64,000 bases of DNA from Oscillatoria sp. CS-180 (GTDB taxonomy: Bacteria; Cyanobacteriota; Cyanobacteriia; Phormidesmidales; Phormidesmidaceae), in NCBI RefSeq assembly GCF_028330965.1, contig NZ_JAQMUB010000025.1, forward strand, positions 1 to 64,000. The letters are read 5' to 3'. A model generated the notes under the pieces. That model was given only the letters and a program-made list of their open reading frames with translations, searched no databases and was not told the origin of the DNA. Below, one piece after another: positions 1 through 10,112 of this stretch (positions are counted from its first letter, which is position 1; every line of letters starts with the position of its first letter). A program made the position numbers and the translations under genes.

Positions 1-181
1 AGTTGTTTGGATAAAAAATTGCCCAATCCAGGAGAAACATGAGTCTGTAGTTGCGCACGAACCGTCTGTTCGATAGTCTCCAAACTATCCATCGGTAGGC
101 CCTGGGTCTGCGCATCGCTATGCAGAATCGCTGCGATTGCGTGGACATGGGAATCCAGTTGCCGACGGTCCTCGAGGTCAT
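1..181 (-). CDS. Unidentified protein, 5' end only, probably frameshifted
   Basis: An open frame runs off the left edge on the minus strand and reads DLEDRRQLDSHVHAIAAIL followed by similar helix-like sequence. No start codon lies in this frame near its beginning. An ATG at 181 lies 6 bases after the strawberry-notch stop but in another frame. One extra base just after that ATG would join the two, matching the one-base deletions seen in neighbouring genes. I do not recognise the family. Confidence 0.35.
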   Translation of the reverse strand, partial: MTSRTVGNWIPMSTQSQRFCIAMRRPRAYRWIVWRLSNRRFVRNYRLMFLLDWAIFYPNN

Positions 182-186
182 GACTA

Positions 187-3075
187 TCACCGAATAGAAA
201 CGATATCTTCTAGGATATTTTTTCTACCATGAGCGGATGACGTGCTCCCTTTCTCAAAAGCCTTGATCAGGTTGCCGGTAAAAATCTGCCGATTCATGCG
301 ACCAGCAGCAGTCTGCTGGTCGAACAAGCCATAGACATCATTGCCCAGCCAATCCTCGGTCTGGACGGTTGCTGCCAAAGCTCCACTGCGTCCGGTATTG
401 AATTTCGAGAGAGGAACCGTGAGTTGCCGGACGGAGTCAGCTACCAGAATCCGGATCTTCCAGCGGTTCGGTGCAGCAGGGCTGCCGGATCGCGGCTTAG
501 CATCAATACTTGCCACCACCCCATAGAAAATGCTTTGGCTGGCTGGAGTAACCAGTCTTAAGGGCGTTCCCGGAGGGAATGCTTCCAGCACTTGGGTGAC
601 GTGGCTGAGCTGCTGGTCGAGGCGATCGTTTAGCTTGTCCCTGGCTTTCCTGTCTTGTCTATCCGCCAGCGCCAGTTGTCGGTATTGCTCTGTTTGAGTT
701 TGGAGGATGGCGATCGCACCATCCGCCTGCCCCCTCGCCCGCTCCTCAACCGCGCCCTGATCGTGCAGCTCAACGGCTTTCACCGTCTTCAACCCCACGG
801 ACTCCCGCACTGCATTGATCATCTGCAACTGGGTCAGGGGCTTGGTCTGACTTTTGGCATCCACCACTTCCAGATATACCGGCCCCGTGAACTCACTGGG
901 CGTATCGCTGTTGTCAGCGACCACCTCCATCCGAGCCAAAGGACGAGCATCCAGGTCGAGCTGATCGGCTTCCAGAATGTTTTCGCCCATCGCCCGCGCC
1001 TGATCTATCAGGTCGCGGTACTCCGATTCAATCAGGCTGTAGAGCGCTTCTTGCTCTGCGATCGGCAATAACGGAATCCGCCCGGTTACTTTCTTGATCA
1101 GAGCAATGTCGGAGGCGTTGTTATCTGCCTGAGCAACGGGGAAATCCAGCTGGGCGTTGAGTTCGGGGTCATCATTCAACAGTTCAGTGACCACCTGCTC
1201 CCCGTAAGAATTCATGAAATCGACGACGGTGTTGAGGGAAATGTCGGTCTCTCGTGCTGCCGTGGTGTTGGCGTTGAGGTTGGCCATCTTACGACAGAGA
1301 ATTGCGCCCGGTCTTTTCTCAGCCGGTAAGTCACCCATCAGCAGGGTGTAGCTCGGCAGGGCGACCTGCCCAGTGCGATGCACGCGCCCCAGCATCTGCA
1401 TGAACACATTGATGTCCCGCTCCGCCTGAGCCACAATCATGTGGCGCGATCTCTGGTCAGCAAACTTTTCCGAGGCATGGAGCGAAATCCCTGTAGAACC
1501 GGAGCAGTTCAGCAGAATGACATCGGCATCGCCCGCATTGAACTTGGTGACCGCGTCAATCTTGCCCTTTGCCGTTGTCTCCTGGTCAGCCCTCACCCGG
1601 TAGGTCATAGAACCATCGGCAACATACTCAATTCCGGCTTTGCGTCCCGTCACCTCCGTAACGCGATACCCAACTCGCTCTAACTGCTGCTCAATGTAGT
1701 CAATGGGGCTGACAGGTATACTGCTGAAGTCGGCTTCTCGAATCGCGTCTAGGGCAGCTTCGTAAGCTATAACGCCCTCGGCTCCCAATTGTTCGTTGGT
1801 GAGGCGCGATCGCGTCGCTTTGCCCCGATAGTCTTTCACGATGACATCGCGGGAGCGTTCCAGATACCGTTCCAGCAAATCGCCGAAGGAGAGATTCAGT
1901 TCATCGCCGGGATTTAAGCCTTGGGCGTCGGCATAGGCCTGAATAAAACTGCCCATGGTGTTGGCAACCGTGATGACCGGCTTTTCGCCCTTTTGCAGCG
2001 CCGCGATCGCTGCTTGTACCGTGGCATCCGCTTTCTGCGCCAGGAGCCCCTGCTCAATGCAGTTGTGCATCAGGGCGGTGAAATTCGTACTCTTCGCTCC
2101 CACTTCGCCGATCGCCCCATCCTCGCCCAGCGCTTTGGCTTCGGCTTTGAGGTCTTTACTGATAGTTTTGACCGCTTTCTGTTTGCCGTCATGCTGCTGA
2201 CGCCGAGCCGCAGGTCGGTGCGGCGAGCGTACAGATCCATCACGTCAGGCCGTTTGGCGTAGGTGGCGGAGGAATAAAAGACGCTGGAGGAGTTGTCGAT
2301 CAACTCCCGCACGTAATCGGCGCGGTCTTGCTTTCCAGCCGCCCTTGCTGCCTCCGGCTTGGTGGGCTTCATCGAGAATTAGGATGGCCTGAGGCACGAG
2401 TTGACGTAGAAAATCGCGCCGCAGGGGTTCTTTCTTCCCAACGGTCTGAAGCTGGCTGTAGGTGGTAAAGATCGCGCTGTAGTGGCCGAGATGGCCCCGT
2501 TGCATCATTGCCCGCATTTCCTGCTGTTGTTTGGCCGCGCCAGCGGTCTTTAAAACACCGCCTCTGGTCAAGGGAATCTCGGTACTGCTGTCGGTGATGA
2601 ACGGGGTAAACCGGCGCATCCCGATGTCGCTGACATCGCGCATCATGTCAGCGTAGAGGGGTTTGTCCTTGGTGATGAAGATGGCGATTTTGCCCTGCTG
2701 CTGGGCATAGCGCATGATGCTGGCGCAGATGCGGCCTTTGCTGATGCCGGTTTGGTCGCCCGTGATGAATCCGGCTCCCTGTTCCAGATTGCTGATGGCG
2801 AGAGGGGCAGCATCCACCTGTTCAGCGCTGAAGTACTGATGCAGTTCTGCGACCGAGCCATAGCCCAAGTGAGTCGCCAGGTATTCATCGATATCGCCGT
2901 GATATTACTCAAAGCGTTCCAAGGCCTGCTGCGCCGCACTGGCCATGTTGAAGGGAACCAGGGTCTGGGTCGAAAATCCCTGGCTTTTAGGTACATACTC
3001 GACCTGCCGAGGCTGGACATCGTAAGCCTCGGCAGACGCTGCCTCAGCGCTACCGGTTGAAAGAGATGTCTTCAT
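187..3075 (-). pseudogene. Strawberry-notch-type SF2 helicase, broken
   Basis: Pieced together, this is a protein of about 960 residues of the strawberry-notch (SBNO) family, nucleic-acid-dependent NTPases found on bacterial plasmids and islands. The N-terminal part has a Walker A-like GDQTGISKGR and a DEAH box (LILDEAHQAGG). The C-terminal helicase domain has the family segments SGSTGISLHASE, QMLGRVHRTGQV and KMANLNANTTAA. The gene is broken three ways: an in-frame TAA at 2905-2907 after ERFE, a frameshift near 2335 just past the DEAH box, and a second near 2195. Each break sits in sequence that continues sensibly on the other side. The start is taken at MKTSLSTGS (3075). It lies downstream of an adenine methylase on the same strand, a common pairing for this family. 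Family assignment is secure; the original function is not known. Confidence 0.85.
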
Positions 3076-3095
3076 CGTGCGTTCGGGGTGAAGAT

Positions 3096-3602
3096 CTACA
3101 GAGTCAGTTCGCTCAGCCACGCTGCCAGCGGAGTTTCGTCGTGCAGGCTCAGCCAGTCGGAGTAATCCGGATAGTGGGGCGTGACGGGCGTCGCCGGAAA
3201 ACTCGCTCCGTAGTGGCTCAGTCGTTCCTGAAACCGCCAGTTGCTCAGAATCAGAGTCTCCGCCCATTGCTGTCGCCAATACTCCAGGGCGAAGTCCCGG
3301 TCCGCGTCGGTTTCCAAGACCGGAATCTCCTGAGCCCAGTCCAACTGGCTGAGGGTGCTGGCCAGCCATTGCTGCGTCTCGCTCTGGGAGGTTTCCGAGA
3401 CGGCGGCCTGAATCATGCTGTCCAGCCGAGTTTGCATCAGCTGCCGGTACGTCGCTTTGCTCAACTGCGCCAATTCTGGTGGCACCTTGACGATGAACAG
3501 CGCCCCGAGGTTCTCCAACGTCCAGAGGTTGGGAAAGTTGGGATACTGGCGGGTCATGAACGGGTAGGTCCAAGGGGATACGGGCAGGGTGGATGGGTTC
3601 AT
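3096..3602 (-). CDS. Hypothetical protein between methylase and helicase
   Basis: This 168-residue protein (start MNPSTLPVSPW) is rich in Trp, Gln and Leu and has no motif I recognise. It starts where the methylase frame should end and stops 21 bases before the strawberry-notch start, so it looks like the middle gene of one minus-strand operon. The methylase and helicase frames are the same, and that frame stays open beneath this gene. A single larger fused gene in the ancestor is therefore possible, with this part shifted. A start at 3626 is also possible. Confidence 0.5.
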   Translation of the reverse strand: MNPSTLPVSPWTYPFMTRQYPNFPNLWTLENLGALFIVKVPPELAQLSKATYRQLMQTRLDSMIQAAVSETSQSETQQWLASTLSQLDWAQEIPVLETDADRDFALEYWRQQWAETLILSNWRFQERLSHYGASFPATPVTPHYPDYSDWLSLHDETPLAAWLSELTL

Positions 3603-4556
3603 GGGGAAGTCGTCCCTTGAGTTCATTGAAAGAGTGATAAATCGTTGGGACGTCGGCAGCAGGTAAGGGGCGCTCAGACGGTCCCCTCCCTGCAATCACA
3701 ATTAAATCGATGGGAAAACCGGCTCCCTACTTGCGGTAGAGGTCGCCGGAGAGGGAGAAATGCTGCGTCACGCAGTAGTGCTGGTAGAGCAGGTAGTAGA
3801 AGGCGCGACTTTCGCGAGTGTTGTAGCGTTGCGAGCGCAAGTCTGTGTCAAGCCCCATTTTGCCCCCCAGAATCAGCACCGCTCGTCCCTCCGGTTTCAT
3901 CACAGATAGAGCATTCAGGGCAATCACCTGGTCGATCTGGGTGGTCCAGGTATCGGCGATGGGGAAACGGCGGGTGTGCAGTTTGGGGTCCTTGACGGAA
4001 CCGAAGGGGGGATTGCAGATGACGACATCCACCTCAGTAGTCGGTCGATAGGTCAGCGCATCTGCCTGGGTGAGTTGACGGAAGCCTCTAGTGGCGAGTT
4101 CAGCCAATCTGCCCTCGTTCAATTCATTCGCGATCACCTGCTGTGGATTGGCTCCAATGAGCAATGCGCCATTGCCCGCTGTCGGTTCATAGACGGTAGT
4201 TGCGGCATCAATACCGGCGAGCACCGAGGCGAGATAGGCGATGGGAATTGGCGTGCTGTAAGCCTGTTGGAGTACCGAAGTCGAAGACCTGACGCTCAGA
4301 TTAGGCTGCCGTTGCAAGAGTCCTACTAAGCGATTATAGGTGTCGTTAATCCCATCGGTACTTTGGACAATGTGCCGACCGGCCCGCACGACTGCCGCTT
4401 CGATGGATTCATCAACGACCTTTGCCAGAGCGGTTCCTGGTCGCACGGGTTCCTTAAAGCCGACGACGCCAACTGTCGAGCTTCCACAATCGATGTGAAG
4501 CCCTGTTCCGAGAGAAAATGTTGGGTAAAGGCATCCACTAGTTCGGGATGACTCAT
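3600..4556 (-). pseudogene. N6-adenine DNA methyltransferase, broken
   Basis: The product would transfer a methyl group from S-adenosylmethionine to adenine in DNA. The SAM-binding motif appears as YEPTAGNGALL and the catalytic motif IV as VICNPPFG. Translation should begin at MSHPELVDAFTQHF (4556), which has a GGAG ribosome site just upstream. That frame is lost near 4455, where one A in a TTAAAGG-like run appears to be missing, and coding resumes in the frame reading EPVRPGTALAKVVDE. A second break is an in-frame TAG at 3727-3729 (DLYRK, stop, GAGFPIDLIVIAG); CAG fits the context. The 3' end is uncertain because the frame stays open into the next gene. Confidence 0.8.
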
Positions 4557-4609
4557 AGGACGCTCCGGACATGAAACAGCCTGGTAGATGCCGGAGCCCT
4601 GTATTCGAC

Positions 4610-5182
4610 CTAACTGATTTCGAGTTGAGATTTGGATGCTGTGAGCGTTTTCTGTTCAACCTGTTGCATTCGCTTTTGCAGCCGACTGAAATAGGCAAAG
4701 TCTTGGGGCGTCAATCGAGAAGAGACCTGACCTTGTTGACGCTCATAGACCACGCCTCGGCCCCACTGATCGATGATGCGCACCGCGTCTGCTTCTCCTA
4801 TTTCAAACTTGAACTGACCGCCGTCTTTGCTCCAGCTGCTGGCTCGAACATGTTTCTGAAGAAAGTTGCGGACAGTCTGTTCTACCTGACGAGTCTTTGC
4901 CACATAAATCGCTGCACTGTCCAGGGTGCTTTGAGGCACTAATTGGCGATTTTGACGGAACCCTTGCAAAGTTTGGCGGTGGATGTCATCGAGGCGATCG
5001 CTCACAGCCTGGACTTGCACCTGCCGCCCTAATCCGACACTACCGGACGCCTGAAACTGCATCAGGACTCCCCGTGCATCCCTGAGGGTGTATTGGTTTG
5101 ATCCTTGGCGGCTGAGGGTGTAGTTACCGATGTGATACGCGCGATCGCCCTTCCTCGCTGAGATCCTAGAATTACTCTTCAC
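4610..5182 (-). CDS. Hypothetical protein, first gene of methylase/helicase block
   Basis: This 190-residue basic protein starts at MKSNSRISARKGDRAY and ends 53 bases before the methylase start on the same strand. The first third looks beta-rich (YHIGNYTLSRQGSNQYTL). The C-terminal part has a helical, Gln-rich stretch (YFSRLQKRMQQVEQK). No enzyme motif is visible. Position suggests it belongs to the same operon as the methylase and strawberry-notch helicase. It appears intact although both neighbours downstream are broken. Confidence 0.5.
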   Translation of the reverse strand: MKSNSRISARKGDRAYHIGNYTLSRQGSNQYTLRDARGVLMQFQASGSVGLGRQVQVQAVSDRLDDIHRQTLQGFRQNRQLVPQSTLDSAAIYVAKTRQVEQTVRNFLQKHVRASSWSKDGGQFKFEIGEADAVRIIDQWGRGVVYERQQGQVSSRLTPQDFAYFSRLQKRMQQVEQKTLTASKSQLEIS

Positions 5183-5238
5183 CAGCGAAGTTGGGGAGCA
5201 ACTGCGAGAGAGTGCTCTAAAGCACCGCTGCGATTGGA

Positions 5239-5547
5239 TTGCCGGAGTCGTTGTGTCCGGAGTTGCTGTCGCCAGATGCGGTCGCTCTCATTTCTGAAGT
5301 CTGGGAAAGTGAATCGCCTGCGCCGCAGTGTGGTTGGAGAACGTTGGCTAGGGTTGCCAATATTACTAGCTCGGAACCTCTGGGATTGCGTACCCGATTT
5401 CAAGAAACTCCTCTTACCTCTGGATGGGAGCGTTTGACAGTTGAGTTTCAAGATGGGCAGGAAGGGGTACTTTACCGTTTTTACGCAACTTATGACGAGG
5501 GATATTGGTGTGAAATTCGAGACAGTTTTCCAGAAGATTGGCTCTAG
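5239..5547 (+). CDS. Small hypothetical protein
   Basis: This frame of about 102 codons has a convincing C-terminal half (VEFQDGQEGVLYRFYATYD and EIRDSFPEDWL) resembling a compact beta-rich small protein. No ATG lies near the beginning. A TTG at 5239 is the only evident start, so the gene could be 5'-truncated. Frames on the opposite strand look like its shadow. No family recognised. Confidence 0.4.
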   Translation: MPESLCPELLSPDAVALISEVWESESPAPQCGWRTLARVANITSSEPLGLRTRFQETPLTSGWERLTVEFQDGQEGVLYRFYATYDEGYWCEIRDSFPEDWL

Positions 5548-5655
5548 AAGATGTATGACAAAACAGCATCCGGCGATATCTCTGCGAAATAAGCTGCGCT
5601 TTACTCTTTCACTTGCTAATGTGTGAGGCTAGCGGTAATAGGACGGAAGTTCTAT

Positions 5656-6876
5656 ATGAGATTTGACCTTCATTTACGATCGCAAGTTCGTGACCAGTTC
5701 CAGGCTCTGGCCAGTGAAATGCAGTCTTGGCAGACCCAGCCTCGTATTCAAGAGGTGGAGGTCGAACGGCTACGGTCTGCGATCGTGAGCTTTGACCACA
5801 CCATTGAGCGTACCAATTTGACTGTTGCAGGAGTAGATGGCAGCGGTGACTTTCCCCTCCTTAGTTACGCAGACTCTTTCATTTATTTGGCTGTGGCGCA
5901 AGGAACGGTTTATCAAGCTGATCGGCTTTGTGGTTTGCGGGAATTGCCCCCTGCTAGGGAGCCACTGTTTCAGACAGTATGGCTGACTGAAGATACAGAA
6001 ATGTCAGATAGTGCCCTCGACCGGGTCTTCGGCGAGCTCGCTGGTATGTCGCCACTGGCAGCCATTCAAGAGTCGGACTATCGCACCCTCAAGGCGCACG
6101 TTTCCGGCAGGCGTCTTAGTTCAGACCGGATGTTGGCAGAACTGATCCGGCCTCATGCCAGTGACGCCAGCAACTTGGCGATCCAACTGCGTTCGACGGC
6201 GGAGTTTGGCGCTGCGCTGCAACTCTTGGCAGGGGGAATTTTGCCGAAATACCTGCTAGTAGACACAACCTTCTCATTGCCGCTGGTTTCTAACGCCGCA
6301 AACTCCCTCTTTTATGAGCACCTGAAACGACTGTGTTGTGTGAGAGCGCGATCTCGAGGGGTGGGCTTCTTTGCCTTATCCAAATCCCACGGCTTGCCTG
6401 CGATGGAGGTCTTGGAAGACATCGTCAGAGATGTTCAGGAACGAGACACGAACGAGGTTGCGGAGCATTGGTATCTCCGAATTCCGAAACCGGAACGGGA
6501 TGGCTGGCAGTTGTCGCTGACGGAGGGGCGGCGGATGCCACCACCGGGGACAGTATCTTATCTAGTGCGGTTTCATCGGACAACTCCGGTGATGCGACTG
6601 GATATGGATTTAGCTTATTGGGAGTCAGCCGTGAAGGGGGCGTCTGAGGCGGAAACGAGATCGCGAGAACGGACCATCTTCGAGGACTTAGACTACGCTT
6701 GCCACGACCAGCGAGTCTATGGCTATCCATATCCCATTAAAGCGGCCCATGATCGCGCATCTTTAACTCAAGCTGAGCGGGTGACCTTCCGCAAACAGCT
6801 CGTTGCAGCAGCCGTAAAGCAAGGCATGAGTCCGTCTCTCTTCCGGGATCCGTCCCGAGCGACCGGACACCGATAG
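5656..6876 (+). CDS. nurA: NurA-domain 5'-3' nuclease
   Basis: This 406-residue protein resembles NurA, the nuclease that works with the HerA translocase to resect DNA ends. The signature is TVAGVDGSGDFPLLSY near residue 60, where the Asp of DGS is the expected first metal ligand in an RNase H-like fold. A second conserved acidic region lies at KYLLVDTTFSLPL. The start is placed at MRFDLHLRS because GGAAG precedes it at good spacing; an earlier in-frame start at 5623 is less likely. It ends 9 bases before herA, so the two are almost certainly co-transcribed. The gene appears intact. In bacteria such pairs serve in repair or phage defence, and the sequence does not decide which. Confidence 0.82.
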   Translation: MRFDLHLRSQVRDQFQALASEMQSWQTQPRIQEVEVERLRSAIVSFDHTIERTNLTVAGVDGSGDFPLLSYADSFIYLAVAQGTVYQADRLCGLRELPPAREPLFQTVWLTEDTEMSDSALDRVFGELAGMSPLAAIQESDYRTLKAHVSGRRLSSDRMLAELIRPHASDASNLAIQLRSTAEFGAALQLLAGGILPKYLLVDTTFSLPLVSNAANSLFYEHLKRLCCVRARSRGVGFFALSKSHGLPAMEVLEDIVRDVQERDTNEVAEHWYLRIPKPERDGWQLSLTEGRRMPPPGTVSYLVRFHRTTPVMRLDMDLAYWESAVKGASEAETRSRERTIFEDLDYACHDQRVYGYPYPIKAAHDRASLTQAERVTFRKQLVAAAVKQGMSPSLFRDPSRATGHR

Positions 6877-6885
6877 GAGGACACC

Positions 6886-8682
6886 ATGGAAACGATGGAT
6901 GCGTTACTCAAAAAGGTGGGCGATCGCTTCGGCGTCTTGGCAGAAAGCGATACGTATCAGCTCACCGTCGTCGCCAAAAATCTGGATGTTGCTGTCGGAG
7001 ATTTGTTTCTGTTGCCCAGTATGCGGGGACCTAAAGATCGGGTTTACGTGTTTCGAGCAAACCAGTATGCCAATGTCATGAACCGGTCACTGGATATGAG
7101 TGACATTGCCCGCAACAAGCTCACGATGGAAAATTCTTACCTGAGTGAAGACCTCGCAGAAGAGTTGCTCATCGAAATGAAGGGCATGGTACTGGGCTAC
7201 TCAGAGCAGCAAGCAGATGGCTGGACCTTTCACCGACCTCGCCGACTCCCGGAACACTTGTCCGACGTGCATCGCGTCGATGCTGACCAGTCCGGCACCC
7301 CAGAAGTGATGCAGGTCTTGATGGGCAGCCAACTGGGGCGAGAGGGGCTCTATGTGGGAGACCTGTTGGCAGGGGAGCGATCGCTGCCTGATGTGAAGGT
7401 CTTTTTGCCCAGCTATGCCTTGTCTCACCATATCGGTGTGTTTGGCCGCACCGGGGCCGGCAAAAGCAATTTGATGATGGTGTTGCTGCAGTCGATCCTG
7501 GAGCACAACCAACAGGTCACCCGCAAACAGACGTTGGGACCGGCAGCGAGCGTGCTGGCGATCGACCCACATGACGAGTTTCGGTTTTGGCACTTGGCGA
7601 CGGGAGGGCGAGATGGGATCCACGGCATTGTAGAAAGCTATTCCGCCAAGGAAAAGGTAGCATTGGTCAACCCTTTCTACTACCTGACGGGACGGCAACT
7701 GGCGAAAGAAGGGTTAGAACGACGAGTCGTTTTCTCACGAGCGGACGTGCTGCCGGAGGATTTGGTCAGTATCAGCGAGTTTTCGGAACAGCAAGTTGCC
7801 TTTGTGAATCAGCAATTTGCTCAGTGGGGCGAGCACTGGATTGGGCGGGTGCTGATGGGCGACACCCAAGGGCCAGGCGGGTTTGAGCAAGGGCCAGACT
7901 TCCTACCGGGTACGGTGTCAGCAGTGCAGCGGCGGCTCGACTTTTTGCGTCGGGGACGATCGCAAGTCTTTGGTCCCTTTGACCCCGAGTTGGGGGCTCC
8001 CTATGAGTCGCTGCTACCGGAGCTGGTGTGTGCTCTCGAACAGGGGCGAGTCGTCATCGTGGATACGACGCTGATGGGAGAGCTGGAGCAGTTTTTGCTA
8101 ACGACAGTAGTGGCGCGGACTTTGTTTACTTTGCGGCGATCGCTGCGAAGCGTCGAAAAGCCTAAGGATTTGGCAGGGGCAATCCGCAGAGCGTTTGGCA
8201 ACGACGAGGATCTGGGGCAAGTCGGATTGCGAACCTTCTCAGATGTGTTGTTAGAAAAGCTCGAAGGGGGCCACTTGTCCTATCTGGAAGGCGATCAGCT
8301 CAAAAGTACCGATCAGCTCCCCTATGTAAATGTGGTGGTGGAAGAAGCCCCGAGTGTGTTGAATCCTGACCGCATGAAGTTTGGGTCGGTTTTCCGAGAC
8401 ATCTCGCGGCAAGGACGGAAGTTTGGTATTGGCTTAACGGTCGTTAGCCAGCAAGTCAGCGAAATCGACAATGGCATCTTGACTCAGCTGAATACGGAAC
8501 TGGTGATGGCGCTAGGCAATGAAGGCGAGCGGAAATCGGCATTGCGTAATGCTTCCGCTGATTTATCTGGTTTTGAGCGAGAGCTTCAAGTAATGGGAAA
8601 AGGACAGGTCATGGTGTCAGGGTCTTATAAGGATGTGCCATTGCCCATTCAGGTCCCTGAATTTGATTCTTGGCAGGATTGA
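6886..8682 (+). CDS. herA: HerA-type ATP-driven DNA translocase
   Basis: This 598-residue protein is a HerA/FtsK-superfamily hexameric ATPase. The N-terminal HAS-barrel-like region is followed by Walker A GVFGRTGAGKSNLMM near residue 185 and a Walker B strand VNVVVEEAPSVL near residue 485. The RQGRKFGIGLTVVSQQ segment is the sensor region typical of the family. The start ATG at 6886 has AGGAGG upstream. It follows nurA by 9 bases. Downstream come broken UvrD, DnaQ-WYL and Cas4-like genes on the same strand, suggesting that the intact ancestor carried a larger DNA-end-processing cassette. Confidence 0.9.
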   Translation: METMDALLKKVGDRFGVLAESDTYQLTVVAKNLDVAVGDLFLLPSMRGPKDRVYVFRANQYANVMNRSLDMSDIARNKLTMENSYLSEDLAEELLIEMKGMVLGYSEQQADGWTFHRPRRLPEHLSDVHRVDADQSGTPEVMQVLMGSQLGREGLYVGDLLAGERSLPDVKVFLPSYALSHHIGVFGRTGAGKSNLMMVLLQSILEHNQQVTRKQTLGPAASVLAIDPHDEFRFWHLATGGRDGIHGIVESYSAKEKVALVNPFYYLTGRQLAKEGLERRVVFSRADVLPEDLVSISEFSEQQVAFVNQQFAQWGEHWIGRVLMGDTQGPGGFEQGPDFLPGTVSAVQRRLDFLRRGRSQVFGPFDPELGAPYESLLPELVCALEQGRVVIVDTTLMGELEQFLLTTVVARTLFTLRRSLRSVEKPKDLAGAIRRAFGNDEDLGQVGLRTFSDVLLEKLEGGHLSYLEGDQLKSTDQLPYVNVVVEEAPSVLNPDRMKFGSVFRDISRQGRKFGIGLTVVSQQVSEIDNGILTQLNTELVMALGNEGERKSALRNASADLSGFERELQVMGKGQVMVSGSYKDVPLPIQVPEFDSWQD

Positions 8683-8909
8683 ATGGTTCCAGATTATTGT
8701 TTTTTGCTATGGATCGCGAAGCAAGGTTGCGCCACGAAGACATTCGACGATCGGTGCAGAGGTATTAATTTTGCGGAGTTTATGAAAGCTTTATCGTTTT
8801 TGTGAGGATCTGAGCTTTCATACTGGGAAAAATACTGAAACAGTAGGTAGCCATTTGGCAATAGAGGATCTTCATGCTCGCTGTAGAGCCCCTTGCCGGA
8901 ACGGGTGGA

Positions 8910-10104
8910 ATGATTTCACTTGAGCAATTTTACCGAGCCTATACAACGGTCAGTCAATATGAGCCTAACAGTGAGCAGCAGGACACGATCAGACCTGCTT
9001 CTACTCAACCTCTCTTCATTGTGGCTGGACCTAGTACAGGAAAGACGACCTGTCTTACGTTGCGCATTCTCAAGTTGATTCTGGTGGATGGAGTGCCGCC
9101 CCAGAGCATCCTGGCGACTACGTTTACTAAAAAAGCGGCAGCCGAATTGCGATCTCGCATTCTGGGCCGGGGTTTTCGCATTTTGGAGGCTCTGGAAGCA
9201 GACCCGACCATCCTAGAAGATACGAACGGTGGCCATCTTTGGGGGACTGTTGCTGGAATGTTTAGATCCTGGAGGAGCGGTCGAGGCTGAAATCCGAGGA
9301 TTAAGCCGGGACATCCAGAGAGTCTTTGAGCAGTGGCGCGAGACCGCAATCAATTTTGTTAATTCCGCTGATGCTCCAGACGGATTGCTGGAATTTGCCC
9401 AAGGTTGGGCGAGACGAGAGCCCCAAAGGACTGAGCTACGATGGCCTCCTAGAGTCCCAGGTTTGGAGTTGATTTACGGACTGGCCCACTTCTTCCCTGC
9501 ACTGCACGACGACCCTGAGGGACAAATTTACCTGGAGGTCTTCACCCGACAAATCTCTGCCTGTGAGCAAGTTGGCGACTTTTCGGGAAGAGTCATCTAC
9601 GACCCCGAAGATACCGGACTGGCGGATGCGTCCACTCGGGAGCTATTGCGGGACTTTCTGGGACCCATTGCCTCTGGCACGGTTAAGGTCAACGAAGACT
9701 TGATGGAGGCTTTTCCTCGCGATCGCCTCAGCATTCTCTCCATCCACCAGTCGAAGGGCTTGGAGTTCCCGCTAGTGATTGTGGATGTGGGGGCAGACTT
9801 TAAAGGCAATCACCACGCCCATCGGTTTAAGCGCTTCCCGAAAGACGGTGGCACACCTCACATCATGGAAGATAGGCTGCGGCCTCACTCAGAACTTAAC
9901 CACCCCATCCGTTCTGGATAAGATCGATCCTTTGACGATCTCTACCGGCAATTTTTCGTGGCCTACAGCCGTCCCCAGCAGGTGCTGTTGCTGGTTGGGC
10001 TGAATGCGACCTTGCCCGAGGGGCGAGTGAATAATGTAGCCACGGGTTGGGACCGCACCGGAAATTGTGCCTGGCGCGGCGACCGTCCGTTTGTGGAAAT
10101 TTGA
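8910..10104 (+). pseudogene. UvrD/PcrA-type helicase, internally deleted
   Basis: The first part is a normal SF1 helicase N-terminus: a Q-motif-like SEQQDTI, Walker A IVAGPSTGKTTC and motif Ia TTFTKKAAAELRSR. Near 9225 it jumps, with a change of frame, to the last third of such a protein: LSILSIHQSKGLEFPLVIV (motif V) and FVAYSRPQQVLLLVG (motif VI). The DEAD-like motif II, motif III and the 1B/2B regions are missing, so several hundred residues have been deleted. An in-frame TAA at 9919-9921 also interrupts the 3' part. The start at MISLEQFYRAY is tentative; MLAVEP at 8874 is an alternative. It cannot be an active helicase. Confidence 0.8.
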
Positions 10105-10112
10105 GGGTGCGC

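Noticed and set aside
5179-5451. A minus-strand 90-codon frame opposite the small gene at 5,239
   Set aside because: It is Arg-rich with no structure and its opposite strand gives a far better protein.
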